Source of the DNA: an uncultured Veillonella sp.
GTDB lineage: Bacteria; Bacillota; Negativicutes; Veillonellales; Veillonellaceae
Direction of reading: 5' to 3'
Assembly (NCBI GenBank): GCA_900550175.1
Contig: URQX01000036.1
Location: 1 to 12,973 of the forward strand
DNA: 12,973 bases
The position numbers and the translations under genes are program-made. A model generated the notes under the pieces. The model made no database searches. It saw only the letters and a list, made by a program, of their open reading frames with translations, and was not told where the DNA came from. Positions 1 to 6,987 of this stretch are shown here, in pieces. Position 1 is the first letter of the stretch; each line of letters starts with the position of its first letter.

Positions 1-757
1 TTTCGTAAATAAGGCGTAAACCTTCTAATGTAAGCATAGGTTCTACATGATCAATACAGTCCGTAGCACTGCTGATAAGTTGTGCCAAACCACCTGTAGC
101 CACAACAGTTACATGATCGCCCATTTCGGCTTTCATACGAGTTACAAGACCTTCCACTTGGCCTACATAGCCATAGAACATACCAGACTGCATAGAAGAT
201 ACAGTGTTACGACAAATTACTTGCCCTGGATCTCTTACATCAATACGTGGCAATTTAGCAGCCCGTTGGAACAGAGCCTCTGCAGAAATTGTGACACCTG
301 GTGTAATAACACCACCCATATAATCGCCATTGCCTTTAACAGCACAATAGGTAGTTGCTGTACCAAAGTCGATAATGATTAAATCCCCTTTATATTGTTC
401 ATGTGCTGCTACAGCATTTACAATACGGTCAGCCCCTACTTCACGAGGATTATCATACTTAATAGCGATACCGGTCTTAGTGCCAGGCCCAACAATAAGA
501 GGATTTACATTGAAATAACGTAAACAAACGCGCTCTAATGTAGGCATCAATGGTGGCACAACTGAGGAAATGATGATATCTTTAATATCCTTCACATCAA
601 CCTTACGATCATGGAAGAATAGGTTCATCATCAACATGCCATATTCATCGGTGGTCCGTACGCGATCCGTGGAAATACGCCAGTGACCCACAAGTTCTGT
701 CTTGTCGTATACACCGAGAACAATATTGGTGTTCCCCACATCAATTACTAATAACAT
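1..757 (-). CDS. coaX: Type III pantothenate kinase CoaX (3' end beyond the window)
   Basis: ATP-dependent phosphorylation of pantothenate, the first step of coenzyme A synthesis, in the cytosol. I translated it by hand from ATG at 757: 252 codons are visible with no stop, so the end lies just left of base 1 (family length is about 255-260). Visible ASKHA-fold motifs are the N-terminal phosphate loop DVGNTN (residues 6-11), the hallmark VGADRIVNA (107-115, with Asp110), IDFGTATT (129-136) and GGVITPG (148-154). The ribosome site TAGGAGG overlaps the birA stop codon, and only 9 bp separate the two genes, so birA and coaX are co-transcribed and probably translationally coupled. The coaX neighbourhood of ftsH and hpt is conserved in Bacillus, though here thrE and birA intervene. 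It is the Bacillus-type (type III) rather than the CoaA enzyme; nothing in the visible part looks broken. Confidence 0.95.
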   Translation of the reverse strand, partial: MLLVIDVGNTNIVLGVYDKTELVGHWRISTDRVRTTDEYGMLMMNLFFHDRKVDVKDIKDIIISSVVPPLMPTLERVCLRYFNVNPLIVGPGTKTGIAIKYDNPREVGADRIVNAVAAHEQYKGDLIIIDFGTATTYCAVKGNGDYMGGVITPGVTISAEALFQRAAKLPRIDVRDPGQVICRNTVSSMQSGMFYGYVGQVEGLVTRMKAEMGDHVTVVATGGLAQLISSATDCIDHVEPMLTLEGLRLIYE

Positions 758-766
758 GAATGCCTC

Positions 767-1741
767 CTATTTGCGCGGACGAATTGACACGTCCCCTGCC
801 ACAATACGTTTAACTGTCCCATCAGGGATTCTTACTAACAAATTACCGTCTTCATCAATATCTGTAGCTACCCCTTCATAGGTATTTCCTGGTGCTCTCA
901 CTTCAATTTCCTCACCAAGTGTTACCGATAATTGGCGCCATTCATTTAGAGTTTCCTCAAAACCGCTATCGAGAACTTCATAATATTGATGTTCTAAAGA
1001 TTCTAATATAATTTTAAAAGCTTCCGTCCGCTCAACATCAATACCTTCCATAGCTAAGGATGTAGCAATCAGCTTCAATTCTTCCGGGAGCTCTTCTTGT
1101 TTAGTCTTTACATTGACACCTATGCCCATAACAATATAGGAAATTTCTTCCATAGAGCCAGACATTTCAGTCAAGATACCAACTAATTTACGACCATTCA
1201 CAAGAATATCATTAGGCCATTTAATACCTGCATCGGTAAGACCCATTTTATGGAACGCTTTTGTTAAGGCTACGGCTGCCATCAATGTACATTTCGGGGC
1301 TTCTACAGGTGCAAAGTCAGGGCGCAAAATGAGACTAAACCATAGACCTTTACCAAATGGAGAATACCAGCCACGCGATAAACGACCGCGACCAGCTGCT
1401 TGCTCTTCTGTAACGACAACGGTACCTTCTTCAGCACCTTGTTGAGCTAAGCGACGAGCTTCTAGGTTAGTAGATTCGGTAGTGTCCATATAGACATACC
1501 GCTTTCCAAATACATCTGTTTTTAAGATTTGCTTCATTGCTAATGGACTCAACAAATCAGGTTCCTCCAATAATCGATACCCCCTCTTGGTATAAGATTC
1601 TATTTTGTAGCCTTTTTGACGTAATGCCTTGATATGCTTCCAAATAGCTGTACGCGAAACATGACACGCTTCCGACATATCTTGTCCCGATACGAAACTA
1701 CCTTGGTTTTGTCTCAAGAATTCTAATACTTCATCACGCAT
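767..1741 (-). CDS. birA: Bifunctional biotin-[acetyl-CoA-carboxylase] ligase / biotin repressor BirA
   Basis: Activates biotin with ATP to biotinyl-AMP and transfers it to the biotin carrier domain of carboxylases; group II members also repress biotin genes. Its 324 aa are typical of the group II form. An N-terminal winged helix-turn-helix (about 1-60, recognition region VSRTAIWKHIKAL at 28-40) is followed by the ligase domain with the adenylate loop GRGR (117-120), KWPNDI with Lys174 (174-179) and GIGVNV (206-211), and a C-terminal SH3-like domain (about 272-322). The ATG at 1741 is preceded by GAAAGGGG nine bases upstream. The DNA-binding domain means it should act as a regulator, and a BirA-like palindrome lies 18 bp before its own start, overlapping the predicted transcription start. 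It is the first gene of a birA-coaX operon, divergent from thrE. Confidence 0.95.
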   Translation of the reverse strand: MRDEVLEFLRQNQGSFVSGQDMSEACHVSRTAIWKHIKALRQKGYKIESYTKRGYRLLEEPDLLSPLAMKQILKTDVFGKRYVYMDTTESTNLEARRLAQQGAEEGTVVVTEEQAAGRGRLSRGWYSPFGKGLWFSLILRPDFAPVEAPKCTLMAAVALTKAFHKMGLTDAGIKWPNDILVNGRKLVGILTEMSGSMEEISYIVMGIGVNVKTKQEELPEELKLIATSLAMEGIDVERTEAFKIILESLEHQYYEVLDSGFEETLNEWRQLSVTLGEEIEVRAPGNTYEGVATDIDEDGNLLVRIPDGTVKRIVAGDVSIRPRK

Positions 1742-1759
1742 AGTTTAGAGCCCCTTTCT

Positions 1760-1779
1760 TTGTCAACCTAGGTTTACAA
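1760..1779. promoter_or_regulatory. BirA-operator-like palindrome upstream of birA
   Basis: TTGTCAACC (1760-1768), a 2-bp TA centre and GGTTTACAA (1771-1779) form an inverted repeat with one mismatched pair. GGTTTACAA and its complement TTGTAAACC are the half-sites of the enterobacterial BirA operator; there the halves are separated by about 16 bp, here by 2. The site lies between the predicted birA -10 box and the ribosome site, where bound protein would block initiation. Autoregulation by BirA is inferred from the half-sites and from the HTH-containing BirA next door. Another dimeric regulator with a contiguous 20-bp site is the alternative. Confidence 0.5.
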
Positions 1780-1783
1780 TTCG

Positions 1784-1812
1784 ATTGTACAAGTGTACCC
1801 TATAAAATGCAA
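1784..1812 (-). promoter_or_regulatory. Candidate birA-coaX promoter
   Basis: On the minus strand TTGCAT (1812-1807) and TACAAT (1789-1784) are separated by exactly 17 bp. The -10 matches the consensus at 5 of 6 bases, the -35 only at 3 of 6. The predicted start falls near 1777, inside the 1760-1779 palindrome. It is chosen from spacing and position only. Confidence 0.45.
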
Positions 1813-1832
1813 GAGTTATTTAAAATAATTAA

Positions 1833-1841
1833 TGGTATAAT
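1833..1841 (+). promoter_or_regulatory. Extended -10 promoter of thrE
   Basis: A perfect TATAAT (1836-1841) with the extended TG one base upstream (1833-1834). There is no good -35 at 17 bp, as is usual for extended -10 promoters. The predicted start near 1848 gives a leader of about 65 nt before the ATG at 1913. Confidence 0.65.
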
Positions 1842-1902
1842 ACATGTAGTATTAAGTTATACCTTATGCAAAAGATAACAATAGTATGGTCTATCATTAT
1901 CT

Positions 1903-1908
1903 AGGGAG
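1903..1908 (+). promoter_or_regulatory. Ribosome binding site that sets the thrE start
   Basis: AGGGAG lies 4 bases before ATG 1913. The longer in-frame ATG at 1886 has no purine-rich site upstream of it, so 1913 is preferred and the first nine codons of the open frame are left out. Confidence 0.6.
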
Positions 1909-1912
1909 ATAT

Positions 1913-3256
1913 ATGAAACAATTTACATTAGAAGAAAAAAATGAAGTTCTTGAGAACCCGTTTATTCATATTCATAGAAAGCTCGACGTCCTATTAAATA
2001 TAGGTAAATTACTCATGGAATGTGGTGCCGATACAAATCGAATTATTGAAGAAATGCTTAAATCCGCCACATTTATGGGTATTCCTCATGATTATTTAAA
2101 TATACATATTTCCTATACTACGATTATGGTCAATTTACTGCATAAAGAAAGATCTATTACCGTATTTAGAAAAACACCTGTCCATGTACCCAATATGGCC
2201 ATGATTAATGCAGTATCTAAACTCACATGGCGAGCCTTTGAACGACATTATTCACTTACAACTTATGAACAGTTAATTTCAAAATTAGATTCCACTATTC
2301 CAGTATATCCTGATTGGATAAAGGGTATTGCTTGTGCCCTCGGATCAGCAGGCCTTGCCTTTTTGTATAGTGGCGATATGATAGCTTTTATTGTAACTGT
2401 TATTTGTTCTCTAATCGGTTATTTTGGTCGTACCTTATCGGTACGCTTTGGTTGCAATGAATATGTAGGCATTGCAATTGGCGGCTTTGCCGCCATGGTT
2501 TCTGCCTATGGTTTCTATTCACATATTGAACAAGATTCGTTAGTTTACGTTCTCGTATGCTGTACCTTATTTATGATACCTGGTGTACCGCTTATAAACT
2601 CCGTTATCGATACCATCAACAACCATATTTTATCGGGAATTACAAGAGCTATTAGAACGATTCTTATCGTTGGTAGCATGACCTTAGGCATGGCAATGGC
2701 TCTATACTTTAGCCCTATGCCGGCCTTTAGCTTTGTAGATATTAAGCCTCATGTATTATCGATTGAGCAAATTATAGGGTCTTTTACAGCTGCTGCTTCC
2801 TTTGCGGTACTCTTTAACGCTCCTGTCCGATTACTAGTATCCATTGGCATTGGCGGTGTATTATGCGTATTTATCCGCAATTTATTAGCTGTTGAATTTG
2901 GCTTTTCCATTCCAGGTGCTACCTTTGTAGGCGCTGCTGTAATGAGCGTGATCTATGTAAAAGTTTCTACGTGGCTTAAAACATCTAGCACAATCATCAT
3001 CGTCCCATCTGCCATAGCCTTAATGCCTGGTATTTTATATTACAGATTCCTCTTTGATATGCTTCATATCAATGCACTATCAGAATCTGGCTTACTTCAT
3101 ATGGTCCAAAACAGTGTAACAGGCGTCCTTACTATTGTAGGTATTGCGGTTGGTGTAGCCATACCAAATGTACTGGCTCAAAAATATTTGAAAGCATTAA
3201 AAGAACGTAGAATTCAACAGCACTTGGCAACACGTCATATTAACGATGGCCAATAG
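1913..3256 (+). CDS. Threonine/serine exporter family protein (ThrE-type, fused YjjP-YjjB)
   Basis: Integral inner-membrane protein of the ThrE family, expected to export small amino acids such as threonine or serine; the actual substrate cannot be read from sequence. From ATG 1913 it has 447 aa, close to the Corynebacterium ThrE length. The N-terminal soluble part carries the family motif LLMECGADTNR (about 33-43) and is followed by roughly ten hydrophobic segments from about residue 135 onwards. PGVPLINS with LSGITRA (223-246) marks the end of the YjjP-like (DUF1212) half, and PSAIALMPGILYYR (365-378) the YjjB-like (DUF3815) half, so both halves that are separate genes in E. coli are fused here. 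It is the only plus-strand gene, divergent from birA with its own extended -10 promoter and convergent with ftsH. Its presence between ftsH and birA-coaX breaks an otherwise conserved gene order and suggests insertion or local inversion. Confidence 0.85.
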   Translation: MKQFTLEEKNEVLENPFIHIHRKLDVLLNIGKLLMECGADTNRIIEEMLKSATFMGIPHDYLNIHISYTTIMVNLLHKERSITVFRKTPVHVPNMAMINAVSKLTWRAFERHYSLTTYEQLISKLDSTIPVYPDWIKGIACALGSAGLAFLYSGDMIAFIVTVICSLIGYFGRTLSVRFGCNEYVGIAIGGFAAMVSAYGFYSHIEQDSLVYVLVCCTLFMIPGVPLINSVIDTINNHILSGITRAIRTILIVGSMTLGMAMALYFSPMPAFSFVDIKPHVLSIEQIIGSFTAAASFAVLFNAPVRLLVSIGIGGVLCVFIRNLLAVEFGFSIPGATFVGAAVMSVIYVKVSTWLKTSSTIIIVPSAIALMPGILYYRFLFDMLHINALSESGLLHMVQNSVTGVLTIVGIAVGVAIPNVLAQKYLKALKERRIQQHLATRHINDGQ

Positions 3257-3275
3257 TTATGCCGCACCAACTGCA

Positions 3276-3332
3276 TTACTAGCTTCACAATATAGATAGC
3301 ATACTGATTACCTATAGCTAGTAATAGGTAAT
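3276..3332. repeat. Two overlapping, mutually exclusive inverted repeats after thrE
   Basis: TTACTAGC (3276-3283) is complementary to GCTAGTAA (3317-3324). A second pair, ATTACCTA (3307-3314) with TAGGTAAT (3325-3332), encloses that right arm within its loop. The two stems compete. Neither is followed by a T-run, so they are not terminators themselves; the true terminator lies just downstream. Confidence 0.5.
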
Positions 3333-3354
3333 TATAATCAAACGAGCATATATA

Positions 3355-3388
3355 AAAAGAGCTGGTCCTCAACGAGGCCAGCTCTTTT
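3355..3388. terminator. Bidirectional rho-independent terminator between thrE and ftsH
   Basis: AAAGAGCTGG-T-CCTC pairs with GAGG-CCAGCTCTTT (one bulged T, loop AAC). It has an A-run on its left flank and TTTT on its right, so it can stop transcription from both strands. It lies between the stops of the convergent genes thrE and ftsH, 14 bp from the end of ftsH. Confidence 0.9.
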
Positions 3389-3402
3389 ATTTAGATATCT
3401 CA

Positions 3403-5331
3403 TTATTTGATTTCATTAGAAGGTGTTTCACTAGGAGCATCCACTGTAGCAGTGTTCTCTTTAGCTTCAACCACCTCTGGTACTACAATACCTGCCGCTT
3501 CGAGAGCTTCTTTTGGCTCCTCAGTTTCTGGTGCTTTTGTTGTACCATATTTGTAAAGATTATCTACTGCTTTTGCATCGATTGTTTCTTCCTCTAATAA
3601 AGCATTTGCCATATCATGTAAGAATTTCTCGTTATCGCTAAGAAGTTTTGTTACGTCTTTATACGCCTCTTCTACAATACGATGAATTTCAGCATCGATT
3701 TTTGCAGCAATCTCCTCACTGTAGTTGCGTTCATGGCCGAGGTTTTTCCCCAAAAATACTTGTTCTTGTTGTTCACCAAATACGATAGGACCAAGCTCAT
3801 CGCTCATGCCCCAACGCGTTACCATGGCGCGTGCTGTATTCGTTACGCTTTGAAGGTCACCAGAAGCACCTGTACTGATTTCATCTAAAATCAAAGCCTC
3901 TGCAATTCGACCACCAAGGGCTACGCGAATATCTGCCAATAATTGAGATTTTGTTTTGTAGTTTTGTTCCTCTGTAGGAAGCATCATAGTGTAACCACCT
4001 GCTGCGCCACGAGGAATGATTGTTACCTTATGAACAGGATCTGCATGAGGCAATAAATGTGCCACAATAGCATGACCAGATTCATGGTACGCTGTTAACT
4101 TACGGTCTTTCTCGCTCACAATATGACTGCGGCGTTCAGGACCCATGCTAACCTTTTCACTTGCTTCTTCCACTTCAGCCATAGTGATAACTTTTTTGTT
4201 AAGGCGAGCAGCCAATAAAGCCGCTTCATTTAACAAGTTATTCAAGTCAGCACCAGTAAAACCTGGAGTTTTCTTAGCAATTGTTTTCAAGTCTACATCG
4301 TCAGCTAATGGCTTGTTACGAGCATGTACTTTCAAGATAGCTTCACGACCGCGTAAGTCTGGACGACCTACGATAACTTGACGGTCAAAACGACCTGGGC
4401 GCAATAGCGCTGGGTCAAGAATATCTGGGCGGTTTGTAGCGGCGATGGTAATAATACCTTCGTTGGCTCCGAAACCATCCATTTCAACGAGCAATTGGTT
4501 CAATGTTTGTTCACGTTCATCGTGACCACCACCAAGACCAGCACCACGTTGGCGACCTACTGCATCAATTTCGTCGATAAAGATGATACATGGCGCATTC
4601 TTTTTCGCTTGTGTGAAAAGATCACGCACACGAGAAGCACCAACACCTACGAACATTTCTACGAAGTCAGAACCAGAAATCGTGAAGAATGGTACCCCTG
4701 CTTCACCAGCTACGGCTTTAGCAAGCAATGTTTTACCTGTACCTGGAGGTCCTGCGAGCAATACACCTTTCGGAATTTTAGCACCGATTGTTGTAAATTT
4801 ACCTGGATCCTTCAAGAATTCTACTACTTCTTCTAATTCTTGTTTTGCTTCTTCAGCACCTGCTACATCTTTAAAGCTAACCTTTACGTTACCTTCACCC
4901 ATCAATTTAGCACGGCTTTTACCAAAGTTCATCACTCGGCCACCGCCACCTTGAGTTTGTTGCATGATAAAGAAGAACAACACCACTAAGATGATGATAG
5001 GAATAGCAGAACCTAACAAGCTCATCCACCAAGCTGGTTGCTCAGGTGGAGCTGCTGTAATTTCTACGCCATTATCTTGTAATGTTTTAATTAATGTTTC
5101 ATCACTTGGCGCATAAGAATTGAACTCTGTTCCATTTTTTAATTTACCTTTAATACCATGATCATTGGTAATCGTTACGGACTCAACCTTTTTCTGTTGT
5201 ACTTGTTGAATAAATCCTGTGTAACTTAGTTCAGATTTATTCGCACTTTGACCAGAGAAAGCGTCAATGGCGATAACGAAAGCGGCAATGATAAGTAAGT
5301 AAAGGACGATATTTTTTGTAAATCGACCCAA
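3403..5331 (-). CDS. ftsH: ATP-dependent membrane zinc metalloprotease FtsH
   Basis: Hexameric membrane-anchored AAA+ protease that extracts and degrades membrane proteins and unstable regulators. Two N-terminal membrane segments (about 7-25 and 103-124) flank an extracytoplasmic domain (about 26-100). The AAA+ module shows Walker A GPPGTGKT (194-201), Walker B IIFIDE (249-254) and the second region of homology around ATNRPDILDPALLRPGRFDR (298-317). The peptidase has HESGH (416-420), the zinc-binding HEXXH, and the third ligand region TGASGDL (487-493). A Pro/Glu-rich tail of about 45 residues (597-642) is low-complexity. The start is TTG at 5331, set by GAAAGGGG (5346-5339) seven bases upstream; no ATG fits. 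It follows hpt by 87 bp that contain an extended -10 promoter and a leader hairpin, so it probably has its own transcription as well as read-through from tilS-hpt. Confidence 0.98.
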   Translation of the reverse strand: MGRFTKNIVLYLLIIAAFVIAIDAFSGQSANKSELSYTGFIQQVQQKKVESVTITNDHGIKGKLKNGTEFNSYAPSDETLIKTLQDNGVEITAAPPEQPAWWMSLLGSAIPIIILVVLFFFIMQQTQGGGGRVMNFGKSRAKLMGEGNVKVSFKDVAGAEEAKQELEEVVEFLKDPGKFTTIGAKIPKGVLLAGPPGTGKTLLAKAVAGEAGVPFFTISGSDFVEMFVGVGASRVRDLFTQAKKNAPCIIFIDEIDAVGRQRGAGLGGGHDEREQTLNQLLVEMDGFGANEGIITIAATNRPDILDPALLRPGRFDRQVIVGRPDLRGREAILKVHARNKPLADDVDLKTIAKKTPGFTGADLNNLLNEAALLAARLNKKVITMAEVEEASEKVSMGPERRSHIVSEKDRKLTAYHESGHAIVAHLLPHADPVHKVTIIPRGAAGGYTMMLPTEEQNYKTKSQLLADIRVALGGRIAEALILDEISTGASGDLQSVTNTARAMVTRWGMSDELGPIVFGEQQEQVFLGKNLGHERNYSEEIAAKIDAEIHRIVEEAYKDVTKLLSDNEKFLHDMANALLEEETIDAKAVDNLYKYGTTKAPETEEPKEALEAAGIVVPEVVEAKENTATVDAPSETPSNEIK

Positions 5332-5374
5332 AAGATTACCCCTTTCAATAATAATTTAGTTGTATAAACGAATT

Positions 5375-5401
5375 GAGTACATCTCATTGAGAGATGCACT
5401 C
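5375..5401 (-). promoter_or_regulatory. Stem-loop at the predicted 5' end of the ftsH mRNA
   Basis: Read on the minus strand, GAGTGCATCTC pairs with GAGATGTACTC through 11 consecutive pairs (one G-U) around the loop TCAAT. No T-run follows, so it is not a terminator. Given the -10 box at 5411-5406, the transcript should begin at about 5400, so the hairpin would be the very 5' end of the message, 43 nt before the TTG start. Such terminal stems are known to protect some mRNAs from decay; that role here is inference. Confidence 0.6.
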
Positions 5402-5405
5402 ATAT

Positions 5406-5414
5406 ATTATATCA
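5406..5414 (-). promoter_or_regulatory. Extended -10 promoter of ftsH
   Basis: On the minus strand TGATATAAT has the form TG-N-TATAAT with a perfect -10 hexamer (5411-5406), located just after the hpt stop codon. No recognisable -35 is present. Confidence 0.65.
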
Positions 5415-5419
5415 TATTT

Positions 5420-5965
5420 TTAATTTTGATACATTTCTTCCTTCAAAATACCAATATAAGGTAAGTGACGATATTTTTCTGCGTAGTCTAAACCATAACC
5501 GATAACAAAATAATCAGGAATAATAAAGCCTACATAGTCAACTTCTACGTCCATCTTACGGCGATCTGGTTTATTCAATAACGCTGCAAGGCGCACACTT
5601 TTAGCACCACGAGCATGTAAATTTTCTAATAAGTAATGTAATGTTGTACCCGTATCTACGATATCTTCTACAACGAGTACATGTTTACCCTCTACAGAGC
5701 GATCCAAATCTTTTAAAATTCGTACGACTCCTGTACTAGTTGTACCACTGCCATAGCTAGAGCAAGAAATAAAGTCAAAACTTACATCTACACTATCATC
5801 AATAGCGCGTGCTAAGTCTGTAAAGAAAACGACAGCTCCCTTTAATACTCCTACAAGCACTACAGATTCATTTTTATAGTCTTCACTAATTGCTTTACCC
5901 AACTCTGCTACACGAGCTTGTAATTGTTCCGCTGTATATAAAATCTCTTTTGCATCTTGATGCAT
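5420..5965 (-). CDS. hpt: Hypoxanthine phosphoribosyltransferase
   Basis: Salvages hypoxanthine, and usually guanine, to IMP or GMP using PRPP in the cytosol. Its 181 aa match the bacterial family length. The PRPP-binding signature VVEDIVDTGTT (98-108) is intact, as are the LKG loop (41-43), the flexible loop with SSYGSGTTSTG (69-79) and the C-terminal purine-binding stretch around DYFVIGYGLDYAEKYRHLPYIG, of which the key part is GYGLDY (156-161). The start ATG 5965 follows GGAGGT. It lies 23 bp after tilS and upstream of ftsH, the same tilS-hpt-ftsH order as in Bacillus and many other Firmicutes. Often also named hprT. Confidence 0.96.
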   Translation of the reverse strand: MHQDAKEILYTAEQLQARVAELGKAISEDYKNESVVLVGVLKGAVVFFTDLARAIDDSVDVSFDFISCSSYGSGTTSTGVVRILKDLDRSVEGKHVLVVEDIVDTGTTLHYLLENLHARGAKSVRLAALLNKPDRRKMDVEVDYVGFIIPDYFVIGYGLDYAEKYRHLPYIGILKEEMYQN

Positions 5966-5988
5966 CTATATGACCTCCACGATTCATA

Positions 5989-6987
5989 TTAATGTTTGCA
6001 ATATACTTTTATTGTATCACATTGAGCGGTTACTTTTATACTTTTAATAGTGAAAGTTTTCTCTTCCCCTGTGTTAACAATATCAAGTAATTGATCTTGA
6101 TGAGCTGATGTCAGCGTTATATTAGGGTCTATTGTACTTACTAAACGCTGCCATAACCGACGTTGTATTGCCAACGGCTCCTGTCGCAAGGCACAGCGAG
6201 ATGTCCTCACCTCATCCATATCAATAGTCACCAGCTTATCAAAAGATTGGTCCACTAAATCAGAAATGACTCGTAAGTCTTCATGCACAGAACTTCCCAA
6301 TCTAACTATAGCGTCTACCACGGCTGGATTAACAGCTTCTAATTCAGGCATAATACAATGACGAATTCTATTTCGTTGGTATCGTACATCCTCGTTCGTC
6401 TTATCAATACAATAAGAAATACACTTCGCCTCTAAATACGCCAAAATAGTTTCTTTTGTAACATCTAACAGCGGTCTAACTACTGGAGTGGAATATTCAG
6501 AACTTACTATAGACATACCGGTCAAACCATTTAATCCTGAACCCCTGATGATATGTGCTAAAATCGTCTCTGCTTGATCATCTTTGTGATGAGCCACCGC
6601 AATATAATCATAGTTTTCAGACTGTGCAAGCTCCGTAAGCCATTGATAACGTACTTGTCGTCCTATAGTTTCTTCAGACTGCTTTCGTTCCTTGCACAAA
6701 CGGGGCACATCAAATGTAGTGGAATAAAACGGTAATCCTAACTCTTCCACTTGATGTTGGAGCCACAACACTTCATCCTTACTTTCAGGTCGAATGCAGT
6801 GATCTACTATGGCTACACCTACCTCATATGTTGTATGTCGATGCATTGCAATATCTTGCAACAAATACAATAGCGCCATTGAGTCAGGACCTCCGGAGCA
6901 AGCCACTAATATGCGACTATTTTCTGGAAATAGATTATGCGATTTTAAGGTGTGATTAACGGTTCGAACGAGTGCTTTCACATTCAC
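5989..6987 (-). CDS. tilS: tRNA(Ile)-lysidine synthase TilS, short form
   Basis: Attaches lysine to C34 of the tRNA-Ile CAU anticodon, making lysidine so that the tRNA reads AUA. The PP-loop SGGPDS (31-36), HHKDDQAET (133-141) and RNRIRH (205-210) are all intact. From the GTG at 6987 it has 332 aa, against about 430-470 in E. coli or Bacillus. The catalytic and middle domains are present, but the separate C-terminal domain seems missing, which resembles the short Aquifex-type enzyme (about 310 aa). The open frame continues up to a GTG at 7017 that lacks a ribosome site, whereas GGAGG at 7001-6997 lies nine bases before 6987, so I prefer the latter. It overlaps the end of ppx by 32 nt, implying coupled translation, and lies 23 bp before hpt. 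Confidence 0.93.
   Translation of the reverse strand: MNVKALVRTVNHTLKSHNLFPENSRILVACSGGPDSMALLYLLQDIAMHRHTTYEVGVAIVDHCIRPESKDEVLWLQHQVEELGLPFYSTTFDVPRLCKERKQSEETIGRQVRYQWLTELAQSENYDYIAVAHHKDDQAETILAHIIRGSGLNGLTGMSIVSSEYSTPVVRPLLDVTKETILAYLEAKCISYCIDKTNEDVRYQRNRIRHCIMPELEAVNPAVVDAIVRLGSSVHEDLRVISDLVDQSFDKLVTIDMDEVRTSRCALRQEPLAIQRRLWQRLVSTIDPNITLTSAHQDQLLDIVNTGEEKTFTIKSIKVTAQCDTIKVYCKH

Noticed and set aside
47..382. Plus-strand open frame of 111 codons
   Set aside because: It lies wholly antisense to coaX, whose reading frame is unambiguous; the translation looks like no protein family.
1785..1792. TTGTACAA palindrome as a second BirA half-site pair with the classical 16-bp spacing
   Set aside because: The flanking bases do not continue into ACC/GGT, and no GGTTTACAA-like half lies at 14-16 bp from 1768.
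1742..1885. Search for a riboswitch, T-box or tRNA in the intergenic regions
   Set aside because: All gaps are under 235 bp; I found no conserved T-box or riboswitch core, tRNA cloverleaf, or direct repeats suggesting CRISPR.
3682..4381. Short plus-strand open frames (3682-3888 and 4145-4381)
   Set aside because: Antisense shadows of ftsH without ribosome sites.
4495..4954. Two overlapping plus-strand open frames within ftsH
   Set aside because: They are antisense shadows of the strongly conserved AAA+ coding region, with no ribosome site and no recognisable protein.
5375..5401. Reading the ftsH leader stem as a terminator for hpt
   Set aside because: No T-run follows on the minus strand, and it lies downstream of a perfect extended -10 rather than before it.
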